From the NCBI RefSeq assembly GCF_021458635.1, contig NZ_JAIRDQ010000001.1:1818917-1882916 (forward strand): a stretch of 64,000 bases of DNA, read 5' to 3'. The position numbers and the translations under genes were made by a program. Below the pieces are notes generated by a model. That model was not told where the DNA came from and searched no databases. It worked only from the letters and a program-made list of their open reading frames with translations. Within the stretch, counting starts at the first letter, position 1; each line of letters opens with the position of its first letter. Positions 45,415 to 54,565 of the stretch are shown here, in pieces. This DNA is from Bradyrhizobium monzae (GTDB taxonomy: Bacteria > Pseudomonadota > Alphaproteobacteria > Rhizobiales > Xanthobacteraceae).

Positions 45415-45429
45415 AAACAGCCTTCCTTA

Positions 45430-45549
45430 CCTCTCCCGCTTGCGGGAGAGGTCGGCGCGTAGCGCCGGGTGAGGGTTCTCTCCGCATCGGGAGTGTTCCC
45501 GGTTGGAGAGAACCCTCTCCCCAGTCCTCTCCCGCAAGCGGGAGAGGGA
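45430..45549. repeat. Intergenic palindromic (REP-like) element
   Basis: Two palindromes, CCTCTCCCGC-TTGCGGGAGAGG (45430-45451) and CCTCTCCCGCAAGCGGGAGAGG (45526-45547), frame a 13-bp inverted repeat GAGGGTTCTCTCC/GGAGAGAACCCTC (45471-45483, 45505-45517). The element lies between the convergent ends of the LysR and amidohydrolase genes and could terminate both. Confidence 0.85.
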
Positions 45550-45559
45550 GCGCACCTTC

Positions 45560-46933
45560 TCAGCCGTTAAACGCGGCCTGCGCCTCCGGCAGGTCCCAGA
45601 TCTTGCCGATCGCAGCCGTGCCTGCCGCCGTGATCGCCGCCTCATCTGCGCCGAGATAGCGTCCCTCATCGACCAGCACGCGGCCGTCGACCATAACCTG
45701 ATCGATGTTGGCGCGGTTGGCGAGCGCGATCAGCGCGCGGCGCGGGTCGAACAGCGGCTGAAGATGCGGATGGGTGAGATCGACGACAGTGAGATCGGCG
45801 GTGGCGCCGGGCTCGATCCGGCCGAGATCCGGCCGCTTGATGACGTCGGCGGCCACCGCCGTGTTCGCCTCGATCAGCTCAGGCGAATTCGCGACATCGG
45901 CGCGCTGCGAGGTGACCTTGGAGATCAGCGACGCCGCATTGAGCTCGCCGAGCAGGTCCATGTTGTAGCCGTCGGTGCCGACCACGGTGCGGACGCCCTG
46001 CTCCGCAAACCGGCTGAACGCCGCCGTCACGCCGGCGCGCGCGAACACCCGTGGGCAATTCAGCACGGTCATGCCGCGTGCGGCCATCAGCTTGAGATCG
46101 TCGTCACTGCTGAACATGCAGTGCGCCGCCATCAGATCGGGCGCCAGCAGGCCGAGCCAGTCCAGATACTGCGCCGGCGTGCGGCCGCCATAACGTTTGC
46201 CGATGGTCTCGGCCTCGGCGCGGCTCTGCGCCATGTGCGTGGTGATGGGCACGCCGAGCTCCCGCGCCCGCGCCGCGCAGGCCTTCAGTAGGTCGGGACC
46301 GCAGGTGTCGGTGGCGTGCGGGCTCATCGCCAGGCTGATGCGCCCATTGCCGCGATTGTTCCAGCGCTGATAGAGCGCATCCCATGTCGCCATGTCGGCG
46401 GTGCCGTCATCGCCAGAATAGCGCACCACGCCGTCGGCCCCCGCCTTGGCGTCCGACGTCGAGAACAGATAGGGCGCGCCGTAGAAGCGGATGCCCATCT
46501 GCTCCGCCGCGTCGAACATCTCGGGGATCGAATTCCTGAACGGCTCCATCACCGTGGTGGCGCCGCCCTTGAGCAGCTGGAGGATGCCGAGCCGCGCGAC
46601 CGCGAGGCGCTCCTCGGCCGACAGGATATCTGCGCCGCGCTTGGTCAGTGGCAGCAGCACCGTGTAGACGATGCTCTGGTTGTTCTTGCGGCCGTTGCCA
46701 TCCTCGCTGTGGCTGCGCGCGACCGCTTCGGAGAAGCAGTGATTGTGCAGATTGAGCAGGCCCGGCAGGACGAAGCGGCCAGGACGGTCATAGACCGCGT
46801 CGGCGTTCGGCTTGCTGCGCGTGACCGCGGCGATTGTCTTGCCTTCGACCAGGACCCAATGGTCGCGCAGCACGTCCTGCGCGCCGTCTTTGCGTGACAG
46901 CACATAGCTGCCGAAGATTGCTGTGGTGCTCAT
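45560..46933 (-). CDS. Metal-dependent amidohydrolase (TrzA/AtzA, chlorohydrolase-like)
   Basis: A 457-aa hydrolase of the amidohydrolase superfamily, subtype III: HNH in LPGLLNLHNHCFSEAVARS (about residue 62), His in PITTHMAQSRAE (about 235), His in LMAAHCMFS (about 270) and Asp in VVGTDGYNMDLL (about 320) are the metal and catalytic residues. Relatives deaminate or dechlorinate heterocycles such as guanine, 8-oxoguanine, cytosine or triazines. It is the last gene of the long operon and overlaps the preceding binding-protein gene by 4 bp. A ring-nitrogen compound is a likely substrate; the precise one is unknown. Confidence 0.88.
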   Translation of the reverse strand: MSTTAIFGSYVLSRKDGAQDVLRDHWVLVEGKTIAAVTRSKPNADAVYDRPGRFVLPGLLNLHNHCFSEAVARSHSEDGNGRKNNQSIVYTVLLPLTKRGADILSAEERLAVARLGILQLLKGGATTVMEPFRNSIPEMFDAAEQMGIRFYGAPYLFSTSDAKAGADGVVRYSGDDGTADMATWDALYQRWNNRGNGRISLAMSPHATDTCGPDLLKACAARARELGVPITTHMAQSRAEAETIGKRYGGRTPAQYLDWLGLLAPDLMAAHCMFSSDDDLKLMAARGMTVLNCPRVFARAGVTAAFSRFAEQGVRTVVGTDGYNMDLLGELNAASLISKVTSQRADVANSPELIEANTAVAADVIKRPDLGRIEPGATADLTVVDLTHPHLQPLFDPRRALIALANRANIDQVMVDGRVLVDEGRYLGADEAAITAAGTAAIGKIWDLPEAQAAFNG

Positions 46934-48513
46934 GCGGGGCGTACGTTCCAGAAGACGGCGGTGCCGTCGAGAATGCCGGTGATGTCTTTGCGATAGGCGG
47001 TCGGCTGCTTGTACAGGCCGATTGGAATATAGGGGATTTCATCGAAGGCGACGGCCTGGATCTCGCGGCAGATGCGCTGCTGCTCCGCGAGCTCGGACGC
47101 CGCCAGCCACTGGCTGCGCAGGGGCGCCATCTTCTCGCTCGCATACCAGCCGGCGACCTTGCCCTCGCCGCGGATGTTGGTGTTACCGGCCGGGTTGAGC
47201 CAGTCGATGCCCTGCCAGTTGCCGACCGCAGCGCTCCAGCCGCCCTGCCCGATCGGATCCTTCTTGAGCTGGCGCTGCAACACGACGGCGAAATCCAGCC
47301 CGGCATATTCGACGTTCATGCCCGCCTTGCGCAAGCTATCGACCGCGATCTCGCCGAGCGGCTTTTGCGCCAGCGAGTTTGTGGGGACGAGCACGACGAT
47401 CTTCTCGCCATTATAGCCGGCGGCCTTCAGGTCGGCCTTGACCTTATCGTAGTTGCGCGGGCCGCGGAACACCTCGAGGCCGACGTCACTCGCCATTGGC
47501 GTACCTGGCGCGAAGAAGCCGATCGGCGAGACCTGGAAGGACGGATCGGTGCCGGCGACCGCCGTCATGAACGCGGACTGGTCGATCGCCCCCAAAAGCG
47601 CACGGCGGACGGCGGGCTTGTCGAACGGCGGCTGCAGATGATTGAGGCGCAGCATGCAGGCGTAACCTCTGGGATCGAGGATGCGCGTCTCGATGTCGCC
47701 GGCGGCCTTGATGATCGGCAGCAGATCGTGCGGCGTGGTCTCCTGCCAGTCCTGCTCGCCGGTCTGGAGCGCGGCAACGCCGGTGCCGGCGTCGGGCGTG
47801 GTGGTCCACACCACACGGTCGTAGTGCACGATCTTCGGTCCCGCGGTCCAATCCGGCTTGCCATCGGTGCGCGGCTGGTAGCGCTCGAACTTGGCATAGG
47901 CGTTGCGGGCGCCTTGCACGCGCTCGTCGGCGAGATAGCGGAACGGGCCGCTGCCGATGACGTCGGTCAGCGGCTTGAACGGGTCCTGGCTCGCCAGCCG
48001 CTCCGGCATCATGAAGCAGGGATTGATCGCGGCCTTGCCGAGCGCCTGCGGCAGCAGCGGGAATGGACGCTTGAGACGGAATCGGATGGTGCGGTCGTCC
48101 GCAGCCGTGAGTTCAGCGGTCGCCTCCATCAGCTCGCCGCCAAAACCGTCGCGCGCGGCCCAGCGGCGGATGCTGGCGACGCAATCGCGCGCGAGCACAC
48201 GCTCCCCGTCGTGCCAGAACAGGCCGTCGCGCAAGCTGAGGTCCCATTGCAGCCCGTCGCCGGAGATGGCCTGCCCCGACAGCATCTGCGGCGAGACCTG
48301 GAGCGCGGAGCTCATGCCATAGAGGGTGTCGTAGACCATGAAGCCATGGTTTCGCGACACCTGCGCGGTCGAGTAGATGGGATCGACGAAGGCGAGATCG
48401 ATGACGGGAATGAAGCGCAGCGTGCTTTGGGATTCGGCGCGGACGATGCCCGGCAACGACAGCGCCGGCACGGCTGCGGCGGCCTTGAGGAGCGAGCGGC
48501 GGGAGATGGGCAT
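46930..48513 (-). CDS. Tat-exported peptide-type ABC substrate-binding protein (DppA/OppA family)
   Basis: A 527-aa family-5 extracellular binding protein. The signal reads MPISRRSLLKAAAAVPALSL, a clear twin-arginine motif SRRSLLK. Mature stretches: FIPVIDLAFVDPIYSTAQVS, SLRDGLFWHDGERVLARDCV, KALTDVIGSGPFRYLADERV-type core and the C-terminal YIPIGLYKQPTAYRKD. No peptide-type permease or ATPase gene is nearby, so it either feeds a permease elsewhere or serves the importer in the same operon. It is 21 bp behind the racemase gene. Confidence 0.9.
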   Translation of the reverse strand: MPISRRSLLKAAAAVPALSLPGIVRAESQSTLRFIPVIDLAFVDPIYSTAQVSRNHGFMVYDTLYGMSSALQVSPQMLSGQAISGDGLQWDLSLRDGLFWHDGERVLARDCVASIRRWAARDGFGGELMEATAELTAADDRTIRFRLKRPFPLLPQALGKAAINPCFMMPERLASQDPFKPLTDVIGSGPFRYLADERVQGARNAYAKFERYQPRTDGKPDWTAGPKIVHYDRVVWTTTPDAGTGVAALQTGEQDWQETTPHDLLPIIKAAGDIETRILDPRGYACMLRLNHLQPPFDKPAVRRALLGAIDQSAFMTAVAGTDPSFQVSPIGFFAPGTPMASDVGLEVFRGPRNYDKVKADLKAAGYNGEKIVVLVPTNSLAQKPLGEIAVDSLRKAGMNVEYAGLDFAVVLQRQLKKDPIGQGGWSAAVGNWQGIDWLNPAGNTNIRGEGKVAGWYASEKMAPLRSQWLAASELAEQQRICREIQAVAFDEIPYIPIGLYKQPTAYRKDITGILDGTAVFWNVRPA

Positions 48514-48534
48514 TAAGAGAGGCTCCTGAAGGAA

Positions 48535-49209
48535 TTACGTGTTCAACAAGACCGCGCCAATCGCAACCGCGACCGCCTGCTGCGTCGGCTCGACCACGGG
48601 CACGCCGATCGCTTCCGCAATCGCGGCGCGATGCGAGGCCATGCCGGCGCAGCCCATCACCACGACATCGGCGCGGCATTGCGTGACCAGCGCGCGGCCG
48701 GCTTCGATCAAGCGACCCCGGATGTCCGTGCCCGCCGTCTCCGCTGCGCTCGCGCCGACCGACCAGCTTCCGGCATAGCGGCTATCGACGCCCATCACCC
48801 GCGCCATGCGTTGCTGCCTGCGGATGCTCGACGGCGACAACGCGATGATTCCGAAGCGTTCGCCAAGCATCAGCGCGCGAAAGACGCCGCATTCGGCGAT
48901 GCCGAGCACCGGACGTCCGCCGGCGGCCTCCCGCGCCGCATGCAGGCCCGGATCGCTGAAGCAGGCGAGCACGAATGCATCCGCATCGTCGCGCGTGACG
49001 CGATTGACCAGCGGCATCACCACGCTGTCGGCATCGCGCTGCGAGCTGATGCCGGGCGGCCCCTCGGCAAGGCCGACCACCTCGATCTCCGGCCCGCCGG
49101 CGATGCGCAGCGGCGCCACCGCGTCATCGATCGCCGCCGTCACCGACGCCGAGGAGTTGGGGTTGATCACGAGGATGCGGCGACGGGTCATGGCAAGGTT
49201 CACTGGCAT
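48535..49209 (-). CDS. Aspartate/glutamate/hydantoin racemase family protein
   Basis: A 224-aa two-cysteine racemase-type protein: the N-terminal RRRILVINPNSSASVTAAID, the first catalytic Cys in ADAFVLACFSDPGLHAAREA (about residue 83), and the second in ADVVVMGCAGMASHRAAIAE (about 188). The branch includes hydantoin and allantoin racemases, which invert the carbon of 5-substituted hydantoins. Start ATG 49209, 3 bp after the preceding stop; ATG 49191 is an alternative. In this operon it would feed a stereospecific ring-opening or decarbamoylating enzyme. Confidence 0.9.
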   Translation of the reverse strand: MPVNLAMTRRRILVINPNSSASVTAAIDDAVAPLRIAGGPEIEVVGLAEGPPGISSQRDADSVVMPLVNRVTRDDADAFVLACFSDPGLHAAREAAGGRPVLGIAECGVFRALMLGERFGIIALSPSSIRRQQRMARVMGVDSRYAGSWSVGASAAETAGTDIRGRLIEAGRALVTQCRADVVVMGCAGMASHRAAIAEAIGVPVVEPTQQAVAVAIGAVLLNT

Positions 49210-49212
49210 GGC

Positions 49213-50097
49213 TCAACGGTTGGAGGCCTCGTGGCGCAGGAAGTTTTCAGCGATCTTCTCGCCTGTGGTGATCCAGACGTCCGGGCACGACTTTGCGTAG
49301 GTCAGGAACTCGCGCAGCAGGCGCAGCCGCATCGGACGGCCGCTGCATTGCGGATGCAGTACCGTCGTCACCATCGCGCCCCAATCCCTGGTTTCGTCGA
49401 GCTCGTCCTTCCAGATCGAGAGCACGTGCTCCTTGGGGAAAATCGAGCGCGGGCTGAAGCGCGCCGAGAGGCCGTGCATCCAGTCGTCATAGCTCGCGGT
49501 CACCGGCAGCTCGATCGTGCCCGGCTTGCCGTCGGCGAGACGATGGCGATAGGGCCGCACGTCGTCGCGGAACGAGGACGTGTAGACGATGCCGTGACGC
49601 ACCAGTGCTGCGCGCAGCTCCTCGGTGAATTCACCATAGGGAGCCCGATAGCCGGTCGGCTTGACGCCGAGCCGGCGCTTCAGCGCCTCGAAACCGCGCT
49701 CGAGCTCGTCCTCGATCCAGGGATCGCCGGGATCCGGCAGCAGATGATGATAGCCGTGATGGCCGATCTCGTGGCCGGCCTTGAGGATGGATTCGGCCAT
49801 CGCCGGATGCGCGTCGACCGACCAACCCGTGACGAAGAAGGTCGCCTTCAGATCGAGCTGGCCCAGCAGTTCCAACAGCTTTGGCGTGCCGACGCGCGCT
49901 TCATAACCGCCATAACTCATGGTGATGAGCCGCTGCGCGTGACCTGCGTCCTTGCTGGTCCACGCGCTTTCCGCGTCGACGTCGAAGGACAGGAACATCG
50001 CCGACTTGTACGGCTTCGGCCAGGGATATTCCGGCGCGGGATCCGCGGTATTGGCTGGGGTGAGCGGGATGCTCTGGAGGGCCTTACTGTCCAGCAT
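49213..50097 (-). CDS. Polysaccharide-deacetylase-fold hydrolase (PgdA/PuuE/cyclic-imidase-like)
   Basis: A 294-aa protein of the NodB-fold superfamily with no signal peptide, so cytoplasmic. The motif SFDVDAESAW (about residue 38) has Asp for metal or base, and AGHEIGHHGYHHLLPDPGDP (about 108) carries the His pair. Further family stretches are GYRAPYGEFTEELRAALVRH and WGAMVTTVLHPQCSGRPMRL. This branch includes Helicobacter PgdA-like proteins and enzymes that open cyclic imides or allantoin. Given the racemase and carbamoyl hydrolase beside it, ring opening of a hydantoin-, imide- or allantoin-like compound fits better than sugar deacetylation; that is inference. Confidence 0.87.
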   Translation of the reverse strand: MLDSKALQSIPLTPANTADPAPEYPWPKPYKSAMFLSFDVDAESAWTSKDAGHAQRLITMSYGGYEARVGTPKLLELLGQLDLKATFFVTGWSVDAHPAMAESILKAGHEIGHHGYHHLLPDPGDPWIEDELERGFEALKRRLGVKPTGYRAPYGEFTEELRAALVRHGIVYTSSFRDDVRPYRHRLADGKPGTIELPVTASYDDWMHGLSARFSPRSIFPKEHVLSIWKDELDETRDWGAMVTTVLHPQCSGRPMRLRLLREFLTYAKSCPDVWITTGEKIAENFLRHEASNR

Positions 50098-50914
50098 TGA
50101 TGTTCGCCTTTTCGAGTGCGTTGTCTGTCAGTTTCCACTTCGCAAGCAGCGTCTTGTAGGTACCGTCGGCGATCAATGCGTCAACAGCCTCAAGCATCGC
50201 TTGCTGAAGCGCCTTTTCCTTGACCGGCAGCGCAATGCCGGTGAATTGGGTTGCGATGGGTTCGCCGACCGGCGCATAGGTGCCCGGTTCGATATCCATC
50301 AGATAGGGCAGCGTCTCGTTGCCCTGTACGGCGGCGTCGATGCGGCCCTGCCTCAGCTGCGTGCGCGCATCCGCCGAGCCATCCGTGCCGACGAACTGGA
50401 TCGGATTGCTCCCGCAAGTCTTCTGGCTCCATTTGTCGATCTCGGCCGGAAACATGGTGCGGCGGCTGGCGCCGACCTTCTTGCCGCACAGCGCAGCCAT
50501 ATCCTTGAACTCGGACGCACGGGATTGCTGCACGAAGAATTTCGGACCGCTGCGAAGATAATCGACGAAGGAGGCAATCTCGTGCCGGCTCGCATAGTCG
50601 GTGAAGCCGGACAGGATGGCATCCACCCGTCCCGTCGAAATCGACGGCATGAACTCGGCAAAGCTAGTCTCGGTCCATTCGATCTTGACGCCGAGCTTGC
50701 GCCCGAGCGCCTCGCCGAGATCGATGTCGAAACCGGATAGCGTGTTGGTGGCGGGGTCGCGGAACTCCATCGGGGGATAGTTCGGCACCAGCGCGACCTT
50801 GACGCTGCCGCGCTTCGCGATCTCCGGCGGCAGCTCGATCGCCCAAGCCTTAGTCCTTTGGGCCGAGATAGTCATGACACCGAACAGCGCCGCCGCAACC
50901 AAGACTCTCTTCAT
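50084..50914 (-). CDS. Polar amino-acid-type ABC substrate-binding protein (second copy)
   Basis: A 276-aa family-3 binding protein. The signal peptide ends near TKAWA (about residue 25). The mature part begins ELPPEIAKRGSVKVALVPNY, with PPMEFRDPATNTLSGFDIDL and KLGVKIEWTETSFAEFMPSI. The sequence is clearly paralogous to the protein at 52557-53384 (both read PPEI or PAEI, YxPMEFRDPAxN, SETxFAExxPSxxTxR). The stop overlaps the hydrolase start by 14 bp. It lies 27 bp behind the ATPase gene. Two paralogous binding proteins with one importer suggest two related ligands. Confidence 0.9.
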   Translation of the reverse strand: MKRVLVAAALFGVMTISAQRTKAWAIELPPEIAKRGSVKVALVPNYPPMEFRDPATNTLSGFDIDLGEALGRKLGVKIEWTETSFAEFMPSISTGRVDAILSGFTDYASRHEIASFVDYLRSGPKFFVQQSRASEFKDMAALCGKKVGASRRTMFPAEIDKWSQKTCGSNPIQFVGTDGSADARTQLRQGRIDAAVQGNETLPYLMDIEPGTYAPVGEPIATQFTGIALPVKEKALQQAMLEAVDALIADGTYKTLLAKWKLTDNALEKANINAGQ

Positions 50915-50941
50915 CAACACGCCCCCAATTTCTATAAGTGC

Positions 50942-51706
50942 TCAGATCACTGCCGAAAGAAATGCCTTGGTGCGCTCCTCGCGCGGCGCGCCCAGAACGT
51001 CCGAGGCGCGGCCCTGTTCGACGATCGCGCCCTGATCCATGTAGACGACGCGGTCGGCGACCTCGCGCGCGAAGCCGAGCTCGTGCGTCACCACCATCAT
51101 GGTCATGCCGCTCTTCGCCAGCTCCTTCATGACCGCGAGCACCTCGCCGACGAGCTCGGGATCGAGCGCGCTGGTCGGCTCGTCGAACAACATCAGCATC
51201 GGCTTCATCGCAAGTGCCCGCGCAATCGCCACGCGTTGCTGCTGGCCGCCGGAAAGCTGCGCGGGATACGAATTGGCCTTGGCCGACAGGCCGACGCGCC
51301 GCAGCAATTCGAGCGCCTCGCCGCGCACCTCATCAAACTTCCGACCCTGCACCTGGAGCGGGCCTTCGATGATGTTTTCCAGCGCGGTCTTGTGCGGAAA
51401 CAAGTTAAAGCGCTGGAACACCATGCCGGTCTTCAACCGCTGCCGCCCGATCTCGCGCTCGGAGAGGCGATGCAGCCGCCCGCCCTGCTCGCGCAGGCCC
51501 AAGAGCTCGCCATCGAGCCAGATGCCGCCGCCGTCGATGATTGCGAGCTGGTTGATGCAACGGAGCAGCGTGGTCTTGCCCGAGCCGGAGGCTCCAATCA
51601 GGCACATCACCTCGCCGGGCCAGACGTCGAGCGAGACGCTTTTGAGAGCCTGGAACTCTCCAAAACTCTTGCTGACGGAGCGGATCGCGACGAGGGGTTT
51701 TGTCAT
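50942..51706 (-). CDS. Polar amino-acid ABC transporter ATP-binding protein (GlnQ-like)
   Basis: A 254-aa importer ATPase: Walker [10 protein letters not shown] (about residue 38), signature [15 protein letters not shown] (about 148), Walker [15 protein letters not shown], switch His in VVTHELGFA. The family serves polar amino acids and similar small zwitterions. It overlaps the permease gene by 4 bp. Confidence 0.95.
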   Translation of the reverse strand: MTKPLVAIRSVSKSFGEFQALKSVSLDVWPGEVMCLIGASGSGKTTLLRCINQLAIIDGGGIWLDGELLGLREQGGRLHRLSEREIGRQRLKTGMVFQRFNLFPHKTALENIIEGPLQVQGRKFDEVRGEALELLRRVGLSAKANSYPAQLSGGQQQRVAIARALAMKPMLMLFDEPTSALDPELVGEVLAVMKELAKSGMTMMVVTHELGFAREVADRVVYMDQGAIVEQGRASDVLGAPREERTKAFLSAVI

Positions 51707-52560
51707 TGGGCAAACCGCAAGGTGCCGCGTGCAAAACGGCGTTCGAGCAGCATCTGGAGCGGCGTCAGGATCGAGACGACGAGCAGATACCAGAGCCCGG
51801 CGACGATCAGGAGCTCGATCACGCGGGAATTGGCGTAATAGATATTTTCGGCGTTGTGCAGCACTTCAGGATACTGGATGACGCTCGCAAGCGAGGTCGC
51901 CTTGACCATGCCGATGAACTCGTTGCCGAGCGGCGGGATCACAACGCGCATCGCCTGCGGCAGGATGATCCGGCGTAGCGCACGCAGCCGTCCCATGCCG
52001 ATCGCCTGCGCCGCTTCATACTGTCCGATATCGACCGACAGCATGCCGGCGCGCATCACTTCGGACGTGTAGGCGCCCTGGTTGATGCCGAGCCCGAGCA
52101 GCGCCGCAAGGAACGGCGTCATGACGTCGACGGCGCGCGCACTCCACAGGACGGGAATGCCGATGGTCGGAAACACCAGCGCGAGGTTGAACCAGAGCAG
52201 CAATTGCAGGATCAGCGGCGTGCCGCGGAACAGCCAGGTATAGCCGGCCGCAACCGTCTTCAGCACCGGATTGGGCGACAGCCGCATGATCGCGACGACG
52301 ATGCCGAGAAAGATGCCGAGCGCCATCGCCAGCACCGCCATCACCATGGTGTTGACGATGCCCTCGAGGATCACCTTTGCGGCGATGAAGCGGCTGACAT
52401 AGGACCATTCGATCTGGCCATTGGCGAAGGCGCGCGCGATCGCCGCCAGCACCAGGATGATCAGGGCAGCGCTCAGCCAGCGAAGCCAGTGCGGCTCGCG
52501 CGCGATCCGCATCCCCGACAGATCGGGAAAACCTTCCGCGAGTGCCGGCGCCGGCTTCAT
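51703..52560 (-). CDS. Polar amino-acid ABC transporter permease (HisM/GlnP-like)
   Basis: A 285-aa permease with five or six helices; the EAA loop is [20 protein letters not shown] (about residue 195), followed by [20 protein letters not shown]. Residues before about 30 form a cytoplasmic tail longer than usual. It is the only permease gene of this importer, so it probably acts as a homodimer. Start ATG 52560 overlaps the binding-protein gene by 4 bp. Confidence 0.92.
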   Translation of the reverse strand: MKPAPALAEGFPDLSGMRIAREPHWLRWLSAALIILVLAAIARAFANGQIEWSYVSRFIAAKVILEGIVNTMVMAVLAMALGIFLGIVVAIMRLSPNPVLKTVAAGYTWLFRGTPLILQLLLWFNLALVFPTIGIPVLWSARAVDVMTPFLAALLGLGINQGAYTSEVMRAGMLSVDIGQYEAAQAIGMGRLRALRRIILPQAMRVVIPPLGNEFIGMVKATSLASVIQYPEVLHNAENIYYANSRVIELLIVAGLWYLLVVSILTPLQMLLERRFARGTLRFAQ

Positions 52561-53384
52561 TGCGGCGCCGCGTTCAGCATGGGCTGGGTCACTGCATTCG
52601 CGCCCAGGCCCCATTTGTCGAGGACGGCCTTGTAGGAGCCATCGGCGATCATTGCCGTGAGCTTTTCCGTCACGACTTCACGCAGTGCGGCATCGTCCTT
52701 GCGGAACATGATGCCCTGATAACCCTTGGCGAAGGACTCGCCGACGACGCGGTATTTGCCCGGCTCCTGCGTCTGCGCATAGGGTAGCGTCTCGCTGCCC
52801 TGCACCGCGGCGTCGATGCGGCCCTGCTTGAGCTGGTTGCGGACGTCGATCGAGTTCTCGCCCGGCACATATTGAATCGCGGGCTTGCCAGCCGTCTCGC
52901 AATTCTGCTTGCTCCACTTCTCGATTTCGACGGGGAAGCTGGTGCTGCGGGTGGTGCCGACCTTCTTGCCACAGAGATCGGTCGCCGCTTTCGCCTCGCT
53001 TTCGGCCATCACGAAGAACTGCGGACCGGTCGTGAGGTAATCGACGAAATCTGCACTCTCGCGCCGAGAGGCGCGATCGGAGATACCGGAGATGATGAAA
53101 TCGGCGCGCTTGGTCTGGAGCGAGGGGATCAGCTCTGCGAACGGCGTCTCGCTCCAGACGATCTTGAGCCCGCCCAGCCGCTTGGCGAGCTCGTTGGCGA
53201 GATCGATGTCGAGTCCCACCAGCTCATTGCTGGCGGGATCGCGGTATTCCATCGGCGCGTAGGTCGAGTTGACCGTGAGTTTTAGCGCACCCGCCTGCTT
53301 GATCTCCGCCGGAAGCTCCGCGGCTTGGGCAGACATCACGGCAGCCAGCGCTGCGAAACTGAGAGAAAGCGAGAGGCATGTCAT
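52557..53384 (-). CDS. Polar amino-acid-type ABC substrate-binding protein (first copy)
   Basis: A 275-aa family-3 binding protein with a signal peptide (MTCLSLSLSFAALAAVMSAQA, cut near residue 21). Mature stretches include ELPAEIKQAGALKLTVNSTY, APMEYRDPASNELVGLDIDL and WSETPFAELIPSLQTKRADF. Two cysteines (TDLCGKKVG and KQNCETAG) are also present in the paralogue at 50084-50914, probably as a disulfide. Start ATG 53384; the frame is open further upstream without support. The ligand is likely a ureido acid, hydantoin or amino acid. Confidence 0.9.
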   Translation of the reverse strand: MTCLSLSLSFAALAAVMSAQAAELPAEIKQAGALKLTVNSTYAPMEYRDPASNELVGLDIDLANELAKRLGGLKIVWSETPFAELIPSLQTKRADFIISGISDRASRRESADFVDYLTTGPQFFVMAESEAKAATDLCGKKVGTTRSTSFPVEIEKWSKQNCETAGKPAIQYVPGENSIDVRNQLKQGRIDAAVQGSETLPYAQTQEPGKYRVVGESFAKGYQGIMFRKDDAALREVVTEKLTAMIADGSYKAVLDKWGLGANAVTQPMLNAAPQ

Positions 53385-53457
53385 GTCAGCTCCTTGCCAA
53401 CCGTTGGCTTTGCCAGTCCTTGCCAGCGTCGTCCTTTGCCAGCGCCGTGCCAGATCG

Positions 53458-54426
53458 TCAGTCCGCATCGAGAACGGCGGGCTCGATGACGCCGGCGCGC
53501 TCTGTGATCACCCTGTATTGCTCGGGCCGCCGGTGGGCGGCGAAGTTGAACATCTTGTCCTTGCCCTGGCGGCAGAGATCGAGATCGATGTCGGCGACGA
53601 TCACTTCGTCGGTCAGGGTCGCGGCCTGCGCGACGATGCGGCCGTTGGGATCGACGATGCAGGAGCCGCCGATCAGGCCCGAGCCGTCCTCGTCACCGGC
53701 CTTGGCGACCGAGATCGCCCAGGTCGCGTTCATGTAAGCGTTGGCCTGCGTCACCAGCGTCGAGTGGAAGGTGCGCAGGGAGGCATCTTCAGTGGCGCCG
53801 CCATTGGGATCGTAAGCCGCCGAATTGTAGCCGATGCAGACGAGCTCGACACCTTGCAGGCCGAGCACACGCCAGGATTCCGGCCAGCGGCGATCATTGC
53901 AGATCATCATGCCCATGATCGCATGCCCCCAGGCGGAGCCGGCGCGAAACGCAGGAAAACCGAGATCGCCATATTCGAAATAGCGCTTCTCGAGCTGCTG
54001 ATAGCGCGCGCCCTCCCGCGGCTCGACCGAACCCGGCAGATGCACCTTGCGATAGCGGCCGAGAATCTCGCCGTCGCGATCGACCAGGATGGCGCAATTG
54101 TAGCGGCGGCCTTCGGCGGTCTGCTCGGCATAGCCGACATAAAAGCCAACACGCAGCGCGCGCGCGCGATCGAACAGCTTTGCCACGGCCGGGTTCGGCA
54201 TGTCGTGCTCGAAATACAAGTTGAGCGCCTCGTCTCCGAGCAGCCAGCGCGGAAAGAATGTTGTGAAGGCAAGCTCGGGAAACACCACGAGGCTGGCGCC
54301 GCGGCTCGCCGCTTCCTCCAGCATGGCCAGCATCCGCGATAGCGTATGCTCACGCGTATCGGCTTTTTGCGTCGGCCCCATCTGGGCGGCGGCGGCGCGA
54401 AGGACACGAACCAAGACTGCCTCCAA
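53458..54426 (-). CDS. N-carbamoyl-D-amino-acid hydrolase-like nitrilase-family amidohydrolase
   Basis: A 322-aa carbon-nitrogen hydrolase. The Glu-Lys-Cys triad is clear: FPELAFTTFFPRW (Glu, about residue 50), RYRKVHLPGSVEP (Lys, about 130) and MGMMICNDRRWPE (Cys, about 176). The last of these with RRWPE is the mark of D-carbamoylases, which cleave N-carbamoyl amino acids to the amino acid, CO2 and ammonia. It is the first gene of the nine-gene operon, divergent from a LysR gene. Activity on another ureido acid is possible. Confidence 0.92.
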   Translation of the reverse strand: MEAVLVRVLRAAAAQMGPTQKADTREHTLSRMLAMLEEAASRGASLVVFPELAFTTFFPRWLLGDEALNLYFEHDMPNPAVAKLFDRARALRVGFYVGYAEQTAEGRRYNCAILVDRDGEILGRYRKVHLPGSVEPREGARYQQLEKRYFEYGDLGFPAFRAGSAWGHAIMGMMICNDRRWPESWRVLGLQGVELVCIGYNSAAYDPNGGATEDASLRTFHSTLVTQANAYMNATWAISVAKAGDEDGSGLIGGSCIVDPNGRIVAQAATLTDEVIVADIDLDLCRQGKDKMFNFAAHRRPEQYRVITERAGVIEPAVLDAD

Positions 54427-54521
54427 TCTGTGCGCAATGCTGCCTCAATGGGCGAATGAACCCTTTGATCCAGCGTGCAAATCCGCGACCATTAGGCGCA
54501 AGCGGGGCTGCAAAAGCAATT

Positions 54522-54536
54522 CATCGTGCTATGATG
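54522..54536. promoter_or_regulatory. Possible LysR operator in the divergent promoter region
   Basis: CATC-GTGCTAT-GATG, a short inverted repeat centred 37 bases before the LysR ATG and 100 bases before the divergent hydrolase gene. It fits the size of a LysR dyad but has not been compared with others. Confidence 0.3.
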
Positions 54537-54565
54537 TTTTGGCCCTGAGTATAATCGGCAGTGAT

